From Mnemiopsis leidyi (taxonomy: Eukaryota > Ctenophora > Tentaculata > Lobata > Bolinopsidae): a DNA stretch of 51,270 bases. Below the pieces are notes generated by a model. That model was given only the letters and a program-made list of their open reading frames with translations, ran no database searches and was not told the origin of the DNA. Shown here in pieces: positions 1 to 10,156 of this stretch (its first letter is position 1; every line of letters starts with the position of its first letter). The position numbers and the translations under genes are program-made. The stretch lies in NCBI GenBank assembly GCA_000226015.1, contig JH154380.1, positions 1 through 51,270 of the forward strand, written 5' to 3'.

Positions 1-1177
1 TCATAGCTTCGTGGCTACATTTGCACAATGCATGACTGAGGTCGTACTTATTCAAGCTATGTCAAAGATTTTCAATGCGACAATAAATTTTTGCCGATTG
101 TGGCCCATCCTGCATTTAGCTGGGATTACAAGCGATATTTGAGAGCTAACAAGCAAGATTCCAGCCTGCACAGCACGTTTTTACATCTCTGTCTCATGCT
201 TTCGTGTGAGGAGCAGTGCCGTTTCCATGACAGCGCATCAGGCGAGACAAGCAAGAAAAATAAAATATGTATTTTACTTATCATGTATAGATCACGTGAC
301 GATGTCAATGTGCAGTGCACTGTGTGCTCCTGTACAGAGTGCAGGTCATGTGACTCACACATGACGTACTGCGTGACCCGTCACGTGACCTCCCGGACAA
401 GCACTGATCAGCTACTGGTCCACCTCCACTCCATGCCCGCCTCGCATTTGTTTGTTTGCTCCTCATGTCATAACAACTTTTAAACTTTCGTGCAATCAAT
501 CCTCTCATTCACTTTCTTGCTCGGTCCACTTGGTGGTGCGTCTGCTATTTGATAGTTTGTGCCAACTTCTTCAAACTTAACGTTACAAATAGTTACATTC
601 TATTCCTCATCGCCTTTCGCATTGCCCAACATGTTCAAATTCGCACAAGAAGTGCTGTTGAATTTAAACTCTTACTCAATGTCACCGTCTTATTTTTTGT
701 ACTACGCAGTGACCTGGTTTAAAGATTTTTGGCTCCTCTTTATTGTAGAACTTTCATTTAAATTTCTTTCCACATAAAGCCCCACACAATTTAAAGTACA
801 AATTTACGGAGTCGATTTTTCTTTCACCTTCAAAGTTTTAAAGCTGCATTAGTGTAATTTTACTTCTCAGCCTGCAAAACAGCATGTGATACATGTTTTA
901 AATCGCGACCACGTAAATTTAAAGTGCACACCAGTGCAAATTGCACTGACTTTTATGGTAATTTAAAAATCGGTGCATACTTAGGGAACGGTCACAGTAG
1001 AAAATTTTAGAATCAAGCACGAAGTTTTTGGACTTATTTATCGTTTGTCAAGCAGCTGTTCTCTTCTTCATAAGTATCGCTCCCGATTTCACAGTCACAC
1101 TTTTACGCGGCGTCTGTTCTATCTGTTTGCTGTACTTCGTTAGCTTGACTCCCCGTTTCTCTTGAAGGCTAGGAAAA
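1..1177. other. 5' flank of the BTBD19-like gene, no supported coding exon
   Basis: AT-rich non-coding sequence. Open frames on both strands are short and lack splice-site context or recognisable similarity. A cluster of E-boxes lies at about 293-386: CACGTG at 293 and 381, with a related CATGTG near 346. It could be a distal promoter element for the gene starting at 1178, but no TATA box is obvious near the start codon. Confidence 0.5.
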
Positions 1178-3878
1178 ATGGCAAACCGTAAAGCGTGCTA
1201 TGGAAGCAACAAAGCTTTCGCAGCTGATATGAAGAAGATGGTCAATAATCCCTTACTCAGGTTGAAACCTTATTTTACAATTATTCAAAGTAGGGTAAGA
1301 AGTTCAGTTTGTGGATAGAGTGAATAGTTGAAAACTTGATAATTTTATATTTATGGCTTCATCTGATGTATTTGAAATATATTTGATATATCTGACATTA
1401 AAATCTCTGTAAAGTAAAAGTTTCATGGCCAAGCTGATCATGTTCTGTATGTTAATTCCCCCACAGCGACGTCCAGTTTGTTGTAGGAGAAGAGAGGAAG
1501 CAAGTGTTCGGACACAAGTCTATCTTGTCCCCCCGATGCGAGGTCTTCAAGGCCATGTTCGCTCAGGCTTCAGACTCCAAACCCAAGCTGGAGAACGGAG
1601 CTCATGTCTTCGTTCTCTCGGATACTCAGCCCCATATATTCTTAGCTGTGATAGAGTTTATCTACACTAATAGGTAGGTGAACTGGTGGAATAGTTTTCA
1701 AATCATTATATAAATATATCGACCTCTTGATTCTTGTCATAAAAATCTAAGATGGACTTACAAAATACAAACACGTCTCCAGAACACGAATTCTACGATT
1801 TTGTTTATTAGACGATCTCACCTCTCCCAGGTGCTACCTAGACGCATGTAACGTGACGGACGTGCTAACCGCTGCAGTAGAGTATGGCATAGAGGATCTG
1901 AAGAAGCTCTGTATCGACTTCTTCAAGTCTACCCTCACAGTTGATACTGTCTGTGAGGCTCTCCAAGCTGCGATCTCTTACAATAACTCCGACCTCAAGA
2001 AGACTTGTCTCGGATTTGTCGAGCGTAATACTTTGGTAGGTTGTTGTGTATAAAACACAAACTTTCACAGCTTACACACAAACTAACTTACACACAAACT
2101 TACACACAAACTAACGCAACTAATACACAAACTTACACAACTAAATTAGAAATTAACACAGCTCACACACAAACTAGGATTACTAACATAGAAGCTAACA
2201 CACAGACTAACATCTAACTAACAAATAAACTAAAACAATCAACACAGGGAGTATTCAAGAGCAGAACATTTGTTGAGATGTCGGAGGAATCCTTGTCCTA
2301 CATTCTGCAGAGCGACAAGCTTAAAGCGGATGAGAGTGAAGTTCTCAACGCTGTTAAAGAATGGTGTACTGTTAATGCTGTAAGGAACATGCCTCTTTCT
2401 TTATATTTCTTCTTTACTTTTTCAGTAACATTTAGTAATTTCTATTAACTTCTCTAGAAACTTCTCAACTCAACTTATATCTGAAATCGTTAATGTTCTA
2501 GTATTTCTTTTTAAGCCAATTTCATACAGGATAGTTTTCATGATAATTTCATGATTGATGATGATGTTACACCATCACTAGCCTCAGAAAGTCAGAGTAA
2601 ACACCGCCTATATTAACGGTGTGACATCCTCCAAGGATTTCACTGTTATTTATAACTTCCCATGCTGCTACGTTGCTATACCTACCTTAAGCTGCTATAT
2701 GCTGTATACCCTACAAATGAGACTTTTACATGTGACCGAGAACTTCTTAGCGAGGAGCTCATCCTCAGAGTCCAGAGCTAAGCCCATGCTTAGATCATAC
2801 CTTTGAAGATCTGAGATACCCGGCCCTTGAAGCAGATCCTTCACTCATCTCACAGGGATCCTAGATCCAGCTTAGTAGATAACCTGAGCTTGCTAGCAAG
2901 TAAAGTCGCGTATAAAGCTTGCCCCAAACGGGGTTCAAACCGGGGACCTCCTGATTGCGAGGTGGAAGTGTTTTATACCACACCAGCAATCAACAGTCGA
3001 CAAAACTTTGATGAGCGCCTTAAACACAATATGCCAACCTTAAGAGATCGTGGCCTTGGCCATGTCACCATCGGCTCTCTCGTCGACTGACTTAATCTAT
3101 GCGCTGAAGAATTAAATTCGGAGCTATATTTGCCCCCTGTTAAAATTTACGAAGAAGCATGATAAACTATAGCTTGCATGTCACACTTTACTTACTACTG
3201 ACTCTGACTTGCAAGCACAATAATAATTTTCATTATCTCCCAGAACGTTGCTCCTGGTTTGAGGATGCACGTTCCTACTACACATCGTCTTATTCATGTC
3301 CTATAATATCCAAATTGCCCTGTACTCCTGTAGAATCCTAGTAAAAATACTTTTAAGTAATAATTCTTGTAATGACAATGCTTGAAAGTAACACTTCCTT
3401 TAAGTAACAATGCTTGTTATGACAATTCGTCCCAGGTAATTACTGGACAGTCTATGAAGGACGTCGCAAGGAAGGTTATCGGTCACGTCAGATTCTCTCT
3501 CCTCGACCCAGAATATCTCAGTTTGGTCGAGAAAGAAAACGAACTCAAACCGTTCATACCCGTAAGTACATTGTACAGCTCTTTTTTAACAGGCAATACA
3601 TGTAGTTATGACGTCGTTATGACGTAATGTCTCGTGGTATAGTTGCTTGTCAGTAAGTCTGTAGTTGTCTGTCAGTGTGTCTGTAGTTGTCTGTCAGTGT
3701 GTCTGATGGTCGAGCTACTCCTCAGATTCGACTCCTCTCGGAAGCCTGGAGATCACACGCACTCCAAGACAAAGACTCCAACAACCCGCAGCTGCGACCC
3801 CGCGCCGGAACTCACCCCCACGACTCACTTGCGCGCAAACTCGCCAGATCTCAGGGATGCAGAACCGCGGAGGATTAG
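1178..3878 (+). CDS. BTBD19: BTBD19-like BTB/BACK domain protein (isoform with last exon A)
   Basis: Exons: 1178-1260, 1467-1673, 1831-2035, 2248-2379, 3436-3561 and 3726-3878. All have GT...AG boundaries and matching phases (2,2,0,0,0), giving 301 aa. Exon 1 starts MANRKACYGS and carries a MVNNPLLSD motif just before the BTB core. Exon 2 encodes the BTB fold (SDVQFVVGEERKQVFGHKS, then AVIEFIYTNR). Exons 3-4 encode the end of BTB and a BACK-like helical region (VLTAAVEYGIEDLKKLC; SDKLKADESEVLNAVKEW). Exon 5 ends in ELKPFIP. The order and many residues match what I recall of vertebrate BTBD19 (about 290 aa). BTB/BACK proteins often act as Cullin-3 substrate adaptors, but BTBD19 itself is poorly characterised, so that role is inference. 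There is no Kelch domain. Confidence 0.88.
2060..2235. repeat. Low-complexity ACACAAACTA-rich tract in BTBD19 intron 3
   Basis: Degenerate short tandem units of the type ACACAAACTA fill most of intron 3, right up to the acceptor of exon 4 (exon starts at 2248). There is no coding potential. The tract depletes pyrimidines before the acceptor, so that splice site is weak by inspection. Confidence 0.7.
2918..2992 (-). repeat. tRNA-like SINE relic in BTBD19 intron 4
   Basis: On the minus strand the segment reads like the body of a tRNA. A box-A-like TGGTGTGGTAT is followed by an anticodon-arm-like CACCTCGCAATCAGGAGGT and a box-B-like GGTTTGAACCC with a flanking CCCCG stem. The anticodon loop does not pair as a functional tRNA would, so this looks like a tRNA-derived retroposon head or a decayed tRNA. 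I did not find a second copy in the window. Confidence 0.5.
3646..3710 (+). repeat. Tandem TAGTTGTCTGTCAGTGTGTC repeat before exon A
   Basis: Roughly two and a half copies of a GTCTG-rich unit of about 26 bp lie immediately upstream of the acceptor of BTBD19 exon A (exon starts at 3726). Confidence 0.6.
3726..3878 (+). CDS. BTBD19: BTBD19 alternative last exon A
   Basis: Acceptor CTCCTCAG then 51 codons to TAG, entered in phase 0 from exon 5 (ends 3561). It encodes IRLLSEAWRSHALQDKD and then an Arg/Pro-rich tail with RPRAGTHPHD. This resembles the end of vertebrate BTBD19 as I recall it (an EAWKCHALRR-like helix, then an Arg-rich RGT motif). It is G+C-richer than its surroundings. A longer open frame in another register crosses this exon (3643-4140) but has no family similarity and is taken as a shadow. 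Confidence 0.75.
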   Translation: MRLLSEAWRSHALQDKDSNNPQLRPRAGTHPHDSLARKLARSQGCRTAED

Positions 3879-6800
3879 GAGAATATCGCCGTTCGGGACG
3901 AACACTTTTGACGCTTTGGGTCCACCATCAAAATATCGTGTTGTTGTATTGATAGCACGGTGCTGTGTGAGGCTGCGTGCATATTCAGTTCATCTGCTCG
4001 CGGCACTTGCAGTTTTACTGTTTTCTACACGTGCTGTCTCTCAACACACTGCTGCAGCACCAACGGTTTTCCATTATTTGATCGCTACCACGTTACTCTT
4101 TTTGCGCTTGTCACATTTGCATTTTACATCAACCTTTTGAATTCAAACATCTCAATTAATCCCGGACTTTTATCTTTATAAACTCCACACTTGATAAGTT
4201 TATATAAATTTACACTTTGATTGTAAGAAATTTGTTCACAGCATTGATTCCATTTTTTCTGGATTTCCATGTCACTTTTATTGCCCAATTTCATCATAAA
4301 GTTATTTAAACGGCTAAGTAAAGCAATATCTAATCATATTATGTTATATTCATTTAATACAATATTCATTTACTGTGTACATAATTTACTGATCTGTACA
4401 AATGATGCGATATGGTGTGTATGATAGTTATGCCTGATATTAAGATTTTGAATATAATCCGAAATGGTGTGTTTCAATCCAATTCTTGTTGTTGTGAAAA
4501 TGACTGACTGGTGATGCCCTTAACAAGTTCAAAATACGAAATCTTTACAAAAATTAAACAATACCAGCAAAACGTGATAGGTAAGATTAAGCAGGGAGAT
4601 GACAGAGCACTCACCCTGGCCCATTAACCCTGGGTTTTCCCATGATCAAAGGTCAAGAATTGTAGCGATTGCCATGAAAGCAAGATATTTTTCCGTTGGT
4701 CACGGTGAAATTTAAATTTTCCCGCGCAAAATCACACTGAAGTGGTACTAAATTTGCGTTCACCATTCGACCATAACACTTTTGGAGTTATGATGGCGGC
4801 CAAATAGTAAAAAAATCTTGGTCGCTTTAGCGGATCCCGCCCCCTCCCCAATTTTTCATCTCTCCTTCTTTTGCCGGAGTGGCTTTAAGTGGTCTGATTT
4901 TGGAGTGGGGTGGGTAGGTAAATTTTGTGGTGTCCGGTGTAACAAAGGCCTTTATATATAACACTCTGCAAGACGTTAGTTAACACGTGAACGAGTTTTA
5001 AGAAGTTTCTTAAGAAGTTTCTTGATTTAGCACGTGCAGTTGCGCGTGGCTAATTGAAGCTGAACCACGTTTGCAGCTCAACTGATCTACAGAAGGAAGA
5101 ATATATTTGTGAAGCTAGAATCGTCGGTAAATGGGTGTCCATGATGATGAACAAAAAGCGGAAAGGTGTTGAAATTATCGTTTGGTGGAAAACGGACGAA
5201 AAATATATCAAATAAACCACCAGCGATGAGCAAGCTAAGAAAACATCGTATACAGGCGATAGCTGTCTAAAATTGCGGACAGTTAGTACTGGTAGACATT
5301 TTTGATGGTCCACTGTTAAGATGCAGTGGGTTGAAAAATGGTTAATAGACAATTCAGACAAATAATACATTGAGTTAAGTACTATAGTTGTCGCGAAGAA
5401 TACCGAACTCGTAACAAACACGAAAGGAAATCAACTCCGTGGAGTCAAATCTGAACTAAATAACCGAGGTCAAATGCGCACATGTGCAAAAATCAAGTTT
5501 CGGAACAGCATGAGATCGGGTAATATTAGATAATATTCTTCAAGACTAAATCAGGCACGTGCACGTGTCTTTTTACCTTCATTCTCAGACAGTTAAGTCT
5601 AGAATAATTAGCGTCAGGCATCATAACTGAAATACCCTCGACCTCGGGCCGCACAAAACACCCTTACTTATACTAGGCACTAACGTTTGGGTGTTATGTG
5701 GGCAACCCTCAGAATACAAGAGAATTGTCGCATTATAGCGCTATTAAAAGGGTTTAAATGGAAATGGAAGTTCAAATGGATAAGTTTAACGAGATAGTTA
5801 AGATATTTTCAATATTTCCAACTACTATTTGAAGAATATAACAAAGGTATTGCCACGCCTTGCCTAACTGTGGTGGCCTCTAATGCTGCAGGTTCTTTTA
5901 TTAAGGTAAAACAAAGCATACTACTAACCAAGGTATTCTTTCTTAGAAAATAACTGAAGATCTACTAATCCTCCCGTTTCAGCCTTAAATATTTCTATTT
6001 GATTACTTAATTAATTGAATTGTTAATACTGGGCCGTGTTTAAAGAGCGGGTGTGTGTGGCTTTGCAGTCCCGCATATAACACTTATTTCAAATATGTTT
6101 GGACAACGCAGCCTCCTGGCAAAAACTTGTTTCAAAGAACAACGTTATATGAGTGCACTGAAACAATTCTTAAGAACATAGTTAAAAATTAGCTTGATTT
6201 TTCAATAGCGCGAAAATATTATTTAAAATATATATTCAATGAGTAACTTGACGAATACAGTTTTTGTGGTCTAACTTAATATGCCATGGAGAACGCAGGC
6301 CTGTTTCTCATAAAACTGAGCAGATTGAACAGAACACTACTATTTGTTCTTGGTCAGTATTGCTGAAATTGTACCACACATCAGGACTATTGCTGGGCTT
6401 TATGGTATGCCTCAGCTCGTTCATAGAAATATTCACTTAATCCATTCGGCCATAATATTTCTCACTCACATGACCATATTTCTCACTCACATGACCATAA
6501 TTCTCACTCACATGACCATTATTCTCACTCACATGACCGTAATTCTCACTCACCTGACCAATAAACCTGGCAGTGACGAAACAAGGCAAAGTGCCGACCG
6601 TCGTCAAATTGGACTTAAATTTGCCAATTTTTTCAACAAATCTTCAAAATGCCGCCTCCAAGGGTGCCGTCCCCCCTGCTAGCGTTGTCTGTGGGGCCGG
6701 TTTCTACGCCACTGAAACCTGGTGCTGGTGCATTGCCATACTTTTACCGTGTATTTTTCAAATACGTGAACAACACGGTAAAAGTGTAAATCTATAAAAT

Positions 6801-7253
6801 ACCTATCTTTTGATACATACATTCGTTAATCTCTGTCTATGAATTCAACTTTTGCAATGTTTCCATTAACATTCGTTACTAGGGATTACTTAAAAATCGA
6901 AGATTGGTTTAAATATCCCCTACTTATTTGAATTATCACAACATTCTGTAAATGACATGACCTACATGCTTCAGATGAAGATAATATCCGACTGTTGCGA
7001 TGTTTCCATTAACATTCGTTAGGATTACTTAAAATTCCAAGATTGGTTTAAATATAGATCCTACTAATTTGAATTATCACAACATTCTGTAAATGACATG
7101 ACCTACATGCTTCAGATGAAGATAATATCCGACTGTTGCGATGTTTCCATTAACATTCGTTAGGATTCCTTAAAATCGAAGATTGGTTTAAATATCCCCC
7201 ACTTATTTGAATTACCACAACATTCTGTAAATGACATGACCTATTTGCTTCAG
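3879..7253. other. Interval between the two BTBD19 last exons
   Basis: This is the 3' UTR of isoform A followed by intron sequence for isoform B. It contains a five-copy 21-bp tandem repeat (about 6450-6562) and three tandem copies of the exon B acceptor (6854-7276). A 123-codon minus-strand frame at 5050-5421 encodes a hydrophobic, unrecognised peptide and is not called. There is no AATAAA just after exon A. Confidence 0.6.
6450..6562. repeat. 21-bp minisatellite, about five copies
   Basis: Tandem units of the form TTCTCACTCACATGACCATA, with small substitutions between copies. The unit length is a multiple of three, so an incidental frame reads LTHMTI repeats through it. It lies in the intron before exon B of the BTBD19-like gene. 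Confidence 0.85.
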
Positions 7254-7276
7254 ATGAAGATAATATCCGACTGTTG
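6854..7276 (+). repeat. Three tandem ~140-bp copies of a 3' splice site and exon start
   Basis: Units start near 6854, 6997 and 7138 and end near 6996, 7137 and 7275. Each contains TTTCCATTAACATTCGTT, an AT-rich stretch, and CTTCAG followed by ATGAAGATAATATCCGACTG. Only the third copy continues into a long open frame (exon B). The first two break off after about 23 exon bases and fall back into the next repeat. Read from its acceptor, each of these reaches a stop after 15 codons. Confidence 0.9.
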
Positions 7277-7520
7277 GAGACACATAGCCCTAAATGACAT
7301 CGACCCTGACGACATACAACGTCGTCCAAGAGAAGGCAGCAACGTTAAGGTTCAGCGACGTGTAGTTTCTGAAAGGAAGGACAAGATTGAGAAGTTAGGT
7401 GCTGCTAGATCAGTTAACGCATCAAATTTGTATCAAGTTGTAAGTAATGAACCAGATAAAACTTCAGACAACCCTGGTATCGCTACTGGTCAATCTGAAC
7501 AAACGGTTCAATATTTGTAG
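7254..7520 (+). CDS. BTBD19: BTBD19 alternative last exon B
   Basis: Acceptor TTTGCTTCAG then 89 codons to TAG, again entered in phase 0, so it can replace exon A after exon 5 and give a 339-aa protein. It begins MKIISDCWRHIALNDID, which aligns with exon A (IRLLSEAWRSHALQDKD), then RRPREGS matching the Arg-rich RAGT segment. A longer polar tail follows. This looks like duplication of the ancestral last exon. Whether both are used needs transcripts. The upstream tandem acceptors could compete with the true one. Confidence 0.7.
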   Translation: MKIISDCWRHIALNDIDPDDIQRRPREGSNVKVQRRVVSERKDKIEKLGAARSVNASNLYQVVSNEPDKTSDNPGIATGQSEQTVQYL

Positions 7521-8925
7521 CAATGACGTAATTGAGGTTCATTTTATGTCCAGCATGACAGAGTATGATTTAATTTATTTCATAAGCCTGTAGATACATA
7601 TGAAGGTATAGGTGTTGTAAAGTATTTATATTCGGTGATTTGTGAGTAGGTAGAAACATGTAAATAGATGTAAAAAACTGAAGTATTTATTGATGATTTT
7701 TTATTCAGCCTTTAAATTTTTACAAATTTGTTGATAATTTGATTTCTCTATTTATTTATTTCAAAGTAAGCTGACTTTAACCATTGTTTACTTTCAAATA
7801 TCATAATCAGTTTAATTCGAATGAGTTCCCATGCACCATTTTTATCTCCGATTTCGTGACCCAATCTTCTTATCACCAGTCTGTTAGAACTTTTGAGTGA
7901 TAGAACTGCAATAACTGTCAATAACCAAGGGTTTTAAAAATTCAAACCCCTGTCTCCTATCTTATCTGTTCGAGGTCAGGCTAAGCGGTAAGCCATCTTG
8001 TTTATTTGATCAGTGGTCGTCGATGGTTGAGTGCAAACTTAAAACGGACTGAATACGGAACGCGCAGCGACTTTATTATGGTCTCATTCTTGGCTGGAAT
8101 GCGCGTTGCTATGGTCACGGCTAATAATTTGGTCAACTCTGTTGGATAAACAAATCAAGCCTGTTTTTGCTCAAAACAAAGCTCTGGTCAATGGTTTGCG
8201 CTTCGTAAGCAAGTTAATCGTTTGTATAGTATAACTTCGAAAGTGTACAGAACTTAGGCAACGATAGGGTGAACACTTCCGTCTTTCTAAAGAAAGAAAA
8301 GTAAATCTACTTCACTGCACATTAACGTTTTAACAATCAACGTGAACACTGAACCTGAAAATCTCAAACGAAGGGGCTTTGGTTAGGAAACATTTTAAAA
8401 TTTGGTTGTGTGAATTAATAGAGGCCTGGAATCATTCAGCTTTCTCTCCATTAGACCTTAGGATTTCCGATTTAACAATGATTTGTAGTTGCTAGTGTTC
8501 TTCTCACTCATAAATCAATTCAAAAGGTGGCAACCAGTTTAATTTTTCTGCACCTAGTCATCCCATAAATGAACCGTAAGTGCATATAAATAAACTCGTT
8601 CCAATAATCAGTTGTGAGTTTTCTCTATAATGTTCAAATTCATGTCACTTTTCTAACACCTGTCTCGGTCTATCGGTAGCCGATAACCTGTCCCAGAAGG
8701 TTGTGTCCCTTAGATTTCGCCCCAGTGATGTCCTGCTTCACAACAGACAGCTTTGTTAGGGTTAGCTGGTCGCTGGGGCAAAATTTGCGGGGCAGAATGT
8801 TCTGGGGCACTATGTCCCGGGGCAGGACGACGGGAATCATGTCTATTCTATCATCGAAGTTGCAGTGCCGTACAATAGGATCACAGAACAACAAGAATTT
8901 AGCATTACTTTTCGTAAAGGGGTCA

Positions 8926-9022
8926 TATAGTTTGGTGTGTGGGGCAATTGGCGCCAATGGAACATCCATTTGTTCCATTGAGTGGATCCATTGGCGCCAA
9001 TTGCCCCACTCACCAAATTATA
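8926..9022. repeat. Hairpin-forming inverted repeat
   Basis: Arms 8926-8961 and 8987-9022 are complementary over about 36 bp with one indel and very few mismatches. They centre on GGGGCAATTGGCGCCAATGG, and the loop is about 25 bp. It may be a small foldback element. Confidence 0.85.
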
Positions 9023-9233
9023 TATTCTTTTCTTCAATCATATATTATATGCCCCTTTGCACACTTTTAACAGAAACACCTACTTCAGTGCGTCATCTAC
9101 TAGACTACATGCATTTTGCAATAAAACGATGTCAGAATGATCTTTTCTTCTGTTCTCCCTTTCGTTTGCGGCCGTTAAGACCTTCCGCCATGTCCTGAGT
9201 CAGGTTGCATTACTATTGATCTTTATTTGACTC

Positions 9234-9328
9234 TGTCCAGGCTTGACGAGATTATATCCGTCTACCGTTCTAACGAAACGTTCAGCTTTAGCTGCGTGAG
9301 TCGGGTATCACCGCGACAATGTCCAGGC
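9234..9328. mobile_element. 77-bp micro-element with 9-bp direct-repeat flanks, copy 1
   Basis: The element at 9243-9319 starts TTGACGAGATTATATCCGTC and ends ATCACCGCGACAA. It is flanked by perfect 9-bp direct repeats TGTCCAGGC (9234-9242 and 9320-9328), as left by a transposition or retroposition event. A second, internally shortened copy lies at 46351-46406. The termini (TTG...CAA) are only weakly inverted, and no coding capacity is possible. It could be a tiny MITE or a retroposed small RNA. Confidence 0.65.
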
Positions 9329-10156
9329 CCGTTTTGTTTGCTGGCGCACTGTCAAGGATGTCGATCGGAAAAAATCGGGTTCCTTCGAAATTTATCCCTT
9401 TTTACGATACAATATTTTGTGTCTTGCCTCTTCATTAATTTGAGATACTTTCATTCTGATAGCTACACGAACAGAAGATAACTTTAAACTGAACAAATTT
9501 CTAGTTGTAGTTATTCAACCTCTAGCGACTAGCCGTCATTAACTTGGTGCTGTGTTTAGTTTGGGTCTTACCAAACACATTCAACATGGTTGGGAATGAT
9601 GCATTTTACGGGGTAAGGTTGGTGCTGATCCTAAACTTCAGTTGTCTACAGATTTGATAAGTGTCATCACGACAAGCAAACTTATATATTGATGCTGCCA
9701 TTCAAAGTTAAGACGTGGAAAAAGAGAAAAAAGAGCTCACTGCCTATGTGCCATTTCATGGTTAATCAACTTCTGGGTACCTATATTCTATAACCATATC
9801 TGTAGAAATGGTTAGATATCCAATCCGAACGAAAAACTGGGTGGTTATCGACCTGCCTGACAGAAACTTAGTTTGAACCTCTATTTATACTTGAGTACTT
9901 GAGCACGTCGTCATTTCTATTTGGTTTCTTTTACTCGTCATTATTCTGACTATTGTTCCAACATTACATCATTGGTACAAAGGGAGAAAAGTTTCCAGAA
10001 TATCTACTTTATATAAAGAACCTAAGTTTATACGATTCGCCTAGTATCTTTCCATGGTAAACATTATGTCAAACTCAGAATTCTAATTGCGTGTTTAGGG
10101 TCACGTCAGAATATTGAACGCGACAGAAGTTTACTATTGACTATAGGTAACGCTAT

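Larger units (their letters stand above)
7521..10156. other. Intergenic DNA downstream of BTBD19
   Basis: AT-rich, with no exon I can support. It holds the BTBD19 isoform B 3' UTR, a G-rich patch at 8760-8835 with four spaced GGGGCA words, a hairpin (8926-9022) and a 77-bp micro-element (9243-9319), each listed separately. Confidence 0.5.

Noticed and set aside
2918..2992. Functional tRNA gene
   Set aside because: The anticodon arm does not pair correctly and box A is degenerate; treated as a SINE-like relic.
3643..4140. 165-codon plus-strand frame
   Set aside because: It overlaps BTBD19 exon A in another register and has no domain. Exon A has family similarity and a phase-correct acceptor, so this is a shadow.
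5050..5421. 123-codon hydrophobic minus-strand frame, faintly like a receptor fragment
   Set aside because: No recognisable motif, no splice sites at useful positions, AT-driven hydrophobic composition.
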